This document shows positions 55,934 to 64,000 of a DNA stretch of 64,000 bases, piece after piece. The stretch is from Trissonchulus latispiculum (Eukaryota; Nematoda; Enoplea; Enoplida; Ironidae): assembly GCA_030248195.1 (NCBI GenBank), contig JASAND010011075.1, forward strand, positions 1 through 64,000, written 5' to 3'. The stretch's first letter is position 1. Each line of letters begins with the position of its first letter. The translations under genes were made by a program, and so were the position numbers. The notes below the pieces were generated by a model. It saw only the letters and a program-made list of their open reading frames with translations, was not told the DNA's origin and made no database searches.

Positions 55934-56630
55934 CAGACTAGAGCTTTTTTGATCTGGGCAGTACGAGAAGCTATGTGATCAAAGCTTTGGCAGAAAAGCT
56001 CGACTTAATTTCTACTGATGAAGAAGTTATTTCAGTAGCAAGATTTGGGGAAAGCAAAAGGAAGTCGATCTGCTATGAATCGGCGGAACTTGACCTTCCT
56101 GTTCCGAATGGCGACGCAGTCCAAATGTCTGTCTTAATTACGGATGCCATTACCAGCTCCATCTTGAAATTCAATATGGATATTTAATTGATATTGATAT
56201 TTATCAAGATTGATATTTATCAAGCATCCTATTTTGACTAAACTTTCTCTGGCGGATTCCATTTCAGCAGTAACTGAGCCGGTTTCTGTTGATATTCTAA
56301 TTGGAGCTGATCACTACTACGATTTTCTTGGCTCGGAAAGACGAAAGAATAACTCTTGCAGATGGTCTTTATTTGATTGATTCCAAATTTGGTTACATTC
56401 CAACAGGTAAAATCGAGATGGATACGTCCATGCAGTCAATGAATGTCATGATGTTTTGTCATACCATGGAGGATCCAAGTAATCAGACCTTCTCTAAATT
56501 CTGGTCGCTGGAAGACATCGGTGTGAAAGATAATCTATACGATGATGATGACGACCGACCGCTTCATCAGTTCAATTCTTCCATTCGAATGAAAGAAGGC
56601 AGATACGAGGTCACTTGACCATGGAAGGAA
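55934..56630 (+). pseudogene. Pao protease region, broken
   Basis: TRAFFDLGSTRSYVIKALAE corresponds to the retroviral-type aspartic protease start, normally A(L/F)(L/F)DSGSxRSF. Here the second residue of the DSGS motif is leucine, so it reads DLGS. Later, in another frame, DILIGADHYY.F can be seen near 56292-56322. Several stops and frameshifts separate the parts. Confidence 0.7.
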
Positions 56631-56799
56631 GCAAACCCCGATCTTCCAACCTATTACGGTCTTACTTTTGGCCGGCTTGAATCTCTGCTTTCACGAATCC
56701 AGAAGGATAAAAATGTCATCCAGGCGTATGACAAGGTTCTTCATGATCGATTAGAAGTAGAAGTAATAGAACCCGTTCAGAATGACGAAGATCAGCAGT

Positions 56800-57330
56800 T
56801 CCGAGTTCACTATCTCACTACCATTGTGTAATCAAGAAAGATCGAACCACAACGAAATTAAGAATTGTCTACGATGCCTCTGCTAGAACTCGGAGGAGTA
56901 GTCTTAGCTTGAATGACTGCTTATTAAGAGGACCTGTTGTACTTCAGGACATTTGTGGCATGATTGTTCGATTCGACTGGGAGTCGATTCCAAGGCAAAA
57001 TTGCCATGACTTGCGATATTGAAAAGGCCTTCTTGCAAGTAGGACTTCAGGCACACGATCGCGATGTCACAAGGTTCCTTTGGCTCAAGGACATTAACAA
57101 GCCACTGAGCACAGAAAACTTAGTCACGTATCGCTTTCAAAGAGTACCTTTTGGTATCATTTCAAGTCCATTCTTGCTTGCTGCAACAGTCAAGCATCAT
57201 CTTTCCATTCAAACCACCACAACTGCCGTGGAAAATGTCGACAACATTTATGTTGACAACGTTCTTGCTGGATCTGCTACAGAGCTCAACAATTTTATCA
57301 AGAAGCTAAAAGTCTCTTTTCAGTGATATC
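56800..57330 (+). pseudogene. pol: Pao reverse transcriptase region
   Basis: Conserved RT blocks in order: KLRIVYDASARTRRSSLSLN, LLRGPVVLQDI, MTCDIEKAFLQVGLQ, YRFQRVPFGIISSPFLLAAT and NIYVDNVLAG. The catalytic pair reads YVDN rather than YVDD. The second aspartate is not always kept in this superfamily, so this alone does not prove inactivity. Frameshifts near 56980 do break the gene. Confidence 0.85.
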
Positions 57331-58500
57331 CATGAACATTCGAGAATGGTACTCAAATTCATCAGACCTTTTGTCTTCGATTCCTGATGAGGACAAAGGG
57401 AAACATCAATTTCCTAAGATTTTGGGTCTAAGCTGGGACACAGTAGCGGATGTTCTTAGATGTCCAGGAATAACCGTTGATCAAAAATCAACGGAGATCT
57501 TTACAAAGCGAAAGCTTCTTCAACTTATATCCCAACTGTTTGACCCGTGCGGATATTTAAACTCCTGCCACAATCAAAGGGAAACTGTTAATTCAGACGA
57601 TCTGGAAGTTGAAGCTTTCCTGGGATGATCCACTTCCAGAGGATATCTGTAATCTCGTTCCAGATATCCTTACTGATCTTGCTCATTGTTCCAGCATCCA
57701 AATCCCATGTATACTAGATTCCAATATTAGCAACGAGCAGGCTAAGTTCCAGTTGCATTGTTTCTGTGATTCGTCATCGAAAGCCTACGCTGCAACCGTA
57801 TATCTCCAAATCGCCCTTCCAGGTGGCCACACTAGTACTAGTCTTGTATTTTCCAAGTCAAGATTGGCCCCTCTAAAGCAGGTTTCTTTGCCAAGACTGG
57901 AACTAATGGCCGCAGTAACTGGTACTAGAATCACTAGGTTCGTGATTCAGCAAATGCGAAAGGAAATCCAAAGGGTTATTTTCTGCACAGATTCCACATG
58001 TGTTTTGAATTGGTTATGCTCCGAAAAGGTTTTGACGACATTCGTACAAAATCAAACGAAATCAAACAGTTTCCAAACTTGGTCTTTCGGTATGTCCCAG
58101 CAACGTGTAATCCCGCTGATTTGCCTTCACGTGGGGTGACTTCATCCATTTTGCAAAGCACTTATCTGTGGTGGTCTGGTCCGAATTTCCTTAACCTAGG
58201 AGGAAATGTGGCCAGAGAATACTGGCTATGACACGGTATTCAATGAAGACATTGAGGCAGTCTCAATGTCAGAGACAGTAGTGGATACCACCAATATTCA
58301 GCATATTGCGGATTTGGATCGGTTTTCTTCATTCACGAAGCTGTTGCAAGTCACAGCATATGTCATCAGATTCATCAACCGGTGTAGAAAATGTCCGAAT
58401 AAACAAACTGCTTCAGCTTTGACAACGGCTGAACTGGCTAAAGCAGAAAATGTATGGATTAAAAATGTGCAAGCGACGACATTTGAATCTTTTTCATGAT
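57331..58500 (+). pseudogene. Pao connection and RNase H region
   Basis: FPKILGLSWDTVADVLRC is the KxLGxxWD block that follows RT in Pao elements. Then LHCFCDSSSKAYAATVYLQ and SRLAPLKQVSLPRLELMAAV form the RNase H-like part, with FCDSS carrying the first acidic residue. ADLPSRGV and WWSGPNFL follow in another frame. All are split by frameshifts. Confidence 0.85.
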
Positions 58501-58539
58501 AGTAATGGAATTCTGGACGACTTGATTATAATCACAAGG

Positions 58540-59410
58540 GTCGATTCACTGATTTATTGATTTCCACATGCCATGAACGTTTGCTTCATTCAGGAGTACG
58601 CCAAACTCTAGTCCAGATCCGTAATAAATATTGGATTCCATCTGGCCGCTCTCAAGTCCAGCGGGTGGTTCGCAGATGTACCGTATGTAAGCGAGCTGAA
58701 GGAGGTCCGTTTCAAGTACCAGAGTTTCCACCCCTTCCAGAGTTTCGCTTAGAGTCCCATTATCCTTTTACCCATATTGGTCTGGACTACTTTGGTCCCC
58801 TTTTTATGAAGTCTGAAACTGTCTCAGATGATAAAGGCGCGGAAAAAGTGTGAATATGCTTATTTACGTGTGCTGTGATAAGAGCTGTGCACCTGAAAGT
58901 TGTATCTGACTGTTCCACCGACCAATTTCTACTGTGTTTTCGCAGATTCTGTGCAATCTACGGTACTCCAACAACAATAGTTTGCGACAATGCTAAGCAA
59001 TTCAAGTCTGCAGCTAATATGTTCCAGCGCATATTCCAGTCAAGTGATATCCAAAACTTTAGTAGCAATCAAGGTATCCAGTGGAAATTTATTTCAAGCG
59101 TATCCCCGTGGATGGGAGGTTTTTATGAGCGACTGGTTTGAACAGTTAAACGATCACTCAAGAAATGTTTGGGATGCAAGTACCTGAGCAAAGATCAACT
59201 TCGCACTGTAATCGTTGAAGTCTCTCAGGTTGTAAACTCCAGACCACTTTTGAAGACTAATTCAGACGACATCGATGACAATGGGCTTCCAACGTATAAT
59301 TCACAACCAGATGACGAGCTACCGTTTGGGTTATCCTGCCGCGAAAAAATTTTAGACATGCGGGTAAAAGGACAAAAGCTCCTCGATCAGTTTTGGAAAA
59401 CTTAAAGTCC
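58540..59410 (+). pseudogene. Pao integrase region
   Basis: A zinc-binding part (CHERLLHSGVRQTLVQ, then CTVC) is followed by the catalytic core: FTHIGLDYFGPLF (first D), TIVCDNAKQFKSA (second D) and GGFYERLV (the E). This is a recognisable DDE integrase that joins element DNA to the genome, with stops at about 58852 and 59139. The terminal DUF5641-like part ends at 59405. No 3' LTR was recognised, so the copy is probably truncated. Confidence 0.85.
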
Positions 59411-59689
59411 GTGAGTGAAAGGTGTTTCCTTGTCGTTTCTCAACTTGGAGCACCGGATATGATAATATGCTTTACATTTACAACACAAGCACTAGAGCAG
59501 CTTAGATTAAGAGATTAAGATAAATTGGATGAGGTTGAAATCTCAGACTATCTCCTCAAAAAGATTGATTAAAATATTCACAGGCATGTGGTAAGTTTTG
59601 CGCATACTCTAAAGTAAACCGTGGAGTCTGCTGCGATCGTGTGAAGAAAAAGTTGTGTAGCATTAAAACTGAACGCTATCCATTGATGT

Positions 59690-60045
59690 CTGGACAATTT
59701 TTCTCGGAAACAAATTCGTAGAAATTTGTCTCGGAATTTTCCCGAACATGTCCGGACTAATTTAGTCAGGACAGTTGTCTTTGAGAGTCCAGACAGACAA
59801 AACTTTGTCTCGTACATGTCTCAGACTAAAAATCATTTGTCTCGGACATGTCCCAGACAAAAATAAATTAGTCTCAGACATGTCTGAGACTAAATTCGTT
59901 TGTCCAGGCTAAAATAGAAAGATTTTGTCTGGACTAAGATTAGTCTCGGACATGTCTGAGACAAATAAAAACCATTGTCTGGACATGTTCGAGACTAATG
60001 CCTGTTAGTCTGGATTAAGACTACATTCCTCGGACAGTTAAGCGT
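59690..60045. repeat. Repeat of CTCGGACATGTCTGAGAC-type palindromes
   Basis: GGACATGTC and GAGACATGTC words with variants occur about eight times in some 350 bp, alternating with ACTAAATT/AATTAGTC. The centre of each is self-complementary. Likely a MITE or a piece of one. Ends not defined. Confidence 0.65.
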
Positions 60046-60201
60046 GACGGACCCATTAGATCACTTCGAAACGAGTAAGACGAACACGTTACAATGAGCG
60101 TTACATCTTTCGTTCGAGCGTCGAGCGTGCTGAATACAAGTCGCAGGCAAGTGTAATGGGTCCTCTGCGTGGGTGGCTTTATTTAATGTAAGATGTATGT
60201 G

Positions 60202-60209
<8 letters not shown>

Positions 60210-60235
<26 letters not shown>

Positions 60236-60363
60236 GGCAAAAAAAACCAAAAAAAAAATAAAAAAAAAAAAAAAAACACACAAAAATAAAACCCAAAAAA
60301 AAATAAAAAGTAAAACAAAAAAAAACACAAACAAAAAAACCAAAAAAAAAAAAAAAAAAAAAA
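60210..60363. repeat. A-rich low-complexity tract
   Basis: About 150 bases of almost only A with scattered C, G and T. Lysine- or phenylalanine-rich frames across it are artefacts. Its position after repeats could make it a retroposon tail, but no body was recognised. Confidence 0.9.
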
Positions 60364-63300
60364 GCGCAGAAGGTTTTGTTTGTGCAAACGTGTCAGCTTG
60401 TAGTTTGGATTAGACTGCCTTTTGTTTTTGTGCGCTTGATGATGTCTGGGTTTTTTCTGCCTATCTGGCCACTAAATGGCGCTGCCCGCCTGTCTTCTAG
60501 ACAGTCCAAGAACTTTCACTCCCTAAACAACATTTTCACCTAATGAAAGCTTAATAAAATTTCGTCATATTTATTTCTATTGGTTATTTTTCTCAAAACA
60601 CGTTAACCTGTCTAGTCTTTCTTCAGTCTAGTGTTTGTTCTCCCACAGTCGTCTCAGTCGCCGCGTATATTCGAAAATCTGATTTGGAGTTATTTTACTG
60701 TTTGGAAACAGAATTAGTTTAACATATATCATGTGTTAAAAATAGACAAGAATCTTTTCGTCTTAACTAATTTGCATATGTATGATTAGCTGTCGTATGT
60801 TGAAGGGAATTTTGAATTTGCCAGCTACGCCTCAGCGTAGCCGGCTATTATACAGTATGTTGTGCATAATTGTCTCTTTTACACGATAAATCTGCTGCTA
60901 GCTGAGGTGATTATGTGCTGAAGATAGGAAGGGGATTAGTACAACACATACGTATGTACGTATAATAATACAGTACATACCCGCTTGTGAACTGGAATTT
61001 GCATTTACGTAATAAGGTCATTATTATATAATTCTTTCCCGTTTTATGCAAATCACGACATCCGAAACGAAAGCAGTTGGGTGTATGTAGCTAGTCGGGC
61101 ATTATAAAACGAAGCATTCTATACGCATGTGTTAAAGGCCGAAAGTTATGTTCAAATTACAAAATACCCGTTCTTATTTCACTTGCTATTTTAAAATCAC
61201 TGCCGACAAGTATTTGAAAACGGTTTGCTTAGAGCATTAACTAAAAAAATCAAAACTCACAACTCAGCCAAGAAATATGTACCTTAGCTGCGTAGCCGGC
61301 ACAATACCTTTGAAAAGTTAAGATCCATAACTTACAGCAACCCTTTTGCACACAACTTTTGCTTGTTAGGCCCAGCCTATTAAAGTAACATTAAGAGGTT
61401 CGCAATTAAGACATTAATTAATTAACGCTTTAAAAGGAACAACCAGCACATTCGCTGGAATCCAGTAAAAATGAAAGATCCTACTACCAAGCGAATCCAG
61501 TGTCACTTAAAGATGTGGTCGCCAAAGTGCAAGACATAGAATATTGTGTTGTTGAGCAGTCCAAAATCACAAGTAGAGCTGGGGCCGGTTGTGATTTTCG
61601 AAACCGGTTCCGTTCTAGGGTACCGGTTCCGGTTCCGGTTCTATCTTCCGGTATTTTGTTCCAAGTACAAAATTTGTATAGTGATAATTTTCTTTGTTAT
61701 TTAACATTTGTTGTAAACCCCTATAGGGCTTATACAATCACAATGAAGAAGCAATGGCATAAATCAATTGGATTAAGCATACCATTAAGCAACTAGACAA
61801 CAGTTTTTTTAAATTTTTGAATCAATTTCCGATTTATTACTGTAGAACATTTTTGGACATCTTGTAACCTACCATACCCTACATTGAAACCTTTAATATT
61901 TACTTTTGTCGTAAGAAACAAGATTGTTTCGGCAGTTGACTGTTCAATGGTACTGTGTATCAAAATGTTTATGATGCCTGTATGGCATAACCTGAAATTA
62001 TGGATTTGAAAAAATGAACAAACAACGCGGTATATCAACAGCGCCTACTAACCCAAAGAAGTCTTAAAAGCAGGAAAACATTTCAAAAATTTATAAGAAT
62101 TGCTGAAAGCATAGTTTTAAATTTCTTTTAACTAACTTTTAACTAACTTTTAACTTACTACGGTCGCTTCCGAAAGATGTTTCCAGAAATTTTAAATGTA
62201 GTTAATATATTTGAAAATAGGAAATATTAAAATTTAATTTAGTGCTCTTTCACACAGACACACCTCTATGTAAGTATTTATTTAGTTCCTAACAACAGAT
62301 TAGTTATTCCGACGTCTCTTTCTGTTTATGCACATTCACTGTGACGAACGAAGTTCCTGAAAAATAGGAAAATAGGTACTAGCATTTTTGAAATGTTTCT
62401 GCTCCTGCAAAATTTAACTTGTTCTTCGGAGATGTTGACTCCAGCTTAGGTACAAAGAATAATTGAAGGCGTTCTTATATGAAGCTGCGTTTTGGAAGCA
62501 AAAGTAATGAGATGAATGTAATGAATCAATGTAATAAAAACGAAAGTGATGAAAATAAAACTATATACAAACTTATAGTCTTTCGAATGCTCTAACCAAA
62601 ACTTACAAATTTGCTCTTCAAAATATTCTTCGATTCCTTGCGGTTTAAGTGGTAATAAGAAAAATTAGTTTTCAAAGCTTGCTTGATTTTGGCTTGATTT
62701 AGTTTGCTTTTCGAGTTTGATGTTTCTGCTTCGCAGCATTTCTGCCTAAGCACAGCAACACGAAATTTTGAACATAGTAGTTAGATTCTTAGAACACGGA
62801 TTCCTCTCAACTCATTCCAGCAATTTGACAGCGTCTTTACGCACGCACACATTTTTGAGAAAACTGTTCAGAGAAATTTTTAAGTTTTGTGTTTAATTTT
62901 GTTCGAGGGAAATAGAAGCGTCCAAACTTGAAGCTTGAAACTTGAAGCGAAATTCGAAAAAAATTTACATTTTCTCAAAATATTGCGCTTGTTTGTTCAT
63001 TAAGCAATTTCAGAACAAATAGCCTTCGGGAAACGCTTTTTGTAGCGTGAACTGAGATCGCCAATCTTTAGCTTCCCACACATTTAGAAATCAATCCCTG
63101 TTCAAAGCTTGTCGAACATTTGATTTGAGACTGGCGTACTCTGCAACCTTGTAGTAATTTTAAAATTATTAAATTTAACTAAGCTTTAAAATGATTTAAA
63201 ATTTATCGTTGAACTCCAAAAATTGAATAATAGTCTTTCAAAGTTTGCTGCACGTACTACCATCAACATATTTTTGTCATTTTAGATTCAGTTTAGCTTG

Positions 63301-64000
63301 AGTTGAAATCCTGCAATAAATAGAAAAATCTTCCGTATTAATATTAAAGTGTAATAGGGAGACGTTGCGTCTGTCCCTTTGTGAGTTGAGTGTATATTTG
63401 TGATGAGTTTATTTTAATGTGAAATTGTGGTGAGAATGATAATTTTAGTAAGAAACGAGTCTTGTGTAAAATTGTGTCGAAATAAGTTTGAAACTGGTTA
63501 TTTTCTATGTTGAAATAGTGTGTGTTTTATTCAGCCCACTTAGTTGCTAGGTGGCGCTGCTTGTCTTGTTTTCTGGAAGCGCATAGACGGGTCTGCAAGA
63601 GGGTCTCAAAAATCAATCAGGGATTTATAAAACTATATTTAGCTAGGTGCAGCGTGAATTTTCTTCCTTTCGTCATATTGAAGCACTTCAACACAGGGCT
63701 AGCATAGGACACTTTTTGCGGTATCTAGCCTTCCTGCAGTTGTCAACTGTCAACAATCTAAGCAGTTGCACATATTTGGGTAGCACCAGTGTTGCTTGAG
63801 CTCACTTTGGCTCGTAAAGGTCTAGGGAAACAAACAATGCATAGTTCAGCTGCACAGATAAACCTGAAGTGAACTAAAGCGAAAATTTAATTTTCTTAGA
63901 AAGCTCTAATGTGGAAATTTCTATGTTCCAAAAGTCTCAGACTTCAGAATTAATATGCAAATTAGAAATTCCAGACTTCCGCAATGTGCAAATTAGTTTA
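60364..64000. other. No gene seen
   Basis: AT-rich. A hairpin lies at 60834-60859 (CCAGCTACGCCTCAGCGTAG). A CCGGTT-rich patch at 61587-61650 contains GTTCCGGTTCCGGTT and CCGGTTCCG in both orientations. A CCAGC/GCTGG hairpin lies at about 61443. No exon with splice support was found. Confidence 0.5.

Noticed and set aside
60061..60413. Poly-phenylalanine and poly-lysine frames
   Set aside because: Artefacts of the A-rich tract.

Overview
The window is eukaryotic DNA, most likely from a nematode. It is intron-rich and AT-rich, with sparse exons in a sea of transposable elements (TEs). The nematode call rests on one complete two-exon seven-transmembrane receptor of the worm serpentine chemoreceptor type on the minus strand (exon 1 at 30132-30488, exon 2 at 24396-25004). 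Only two other host genes are partly visible, both on the plus strand: the last exon of a PAP2-type lipid phosphatase (10095-10310), and the last three exons of an unrecognised single-pass membrane protein (20806-20840, 21383-21491, 23203-23489). No bacterial operons, rRNA, intact tRNA or CRISPR arrays were seen.

Layout. 1-7140: satellite-like duplications and a very large foldback (about 2046-5355) made of two kinds of tandem array in mirror order, then a 148-bp tandem array. 7677-9658: two terminal-inverted-repeat (TIR) elements. 10095-10310: PAP2 exon. 11240-12340: decayed LINE tail with an RNase H domain. 14023-17094: three short non-autonomous DNA elements, one with TTA duplications and one hAT-like with an 8-bp duplication. 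19932-20565: another GC-rich repeat. 20806-23489: membrane-protein exons with a piggyBac-type element (TTAA duplications) in the last intron. 24396-30488: the receptor gene, whose 5.1-kb intron holds a 3.2-kb palindromic Polinton/Maverick derivative. 30569-31247: foldback element packed with CCCCGTTTGG-type motifs. 31397-39111: an LTR retrotransposon with gag but no recognisable reverse transcriptase or integrase, inserted into an inverted copy of its own LTR. 39228-40824: 1.6-kb foldback with a 9-bp duplication. 41186-43171: nested elements. 44035-45417: a short, internally deleted LTR element on the minus strand, related to the 31-39 kb one. 45418-52136: long non-coding stretch with a perfect 40-bp palindrome that is also an eight-unit heat-shock element. 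52137-52620: foldback element. 54290-59405: decayed BEL/Pao retrotransposon, itself interrupted by a small TIR element. 59690-64000: repeats, an A-rich tract and featureless sequence.

The most unusual object is the Polinton/Maverick-type foldback at 25695-28894. Two near-identical 1.5-kb arms each carry the N-terminal part of a zinc-finger gene. A run of 121 G lies at the centre, AG...CT termini lie at the ends, and a 6-bp TCCGCA duplication flanks it. Several other elements have long foldback structure, suggesting that palindrome formation recurs in this genome. Long G/C homopolymers sit inside many of the elements and coincide with reading-frame breaks, so some breaks may be sequencing error.
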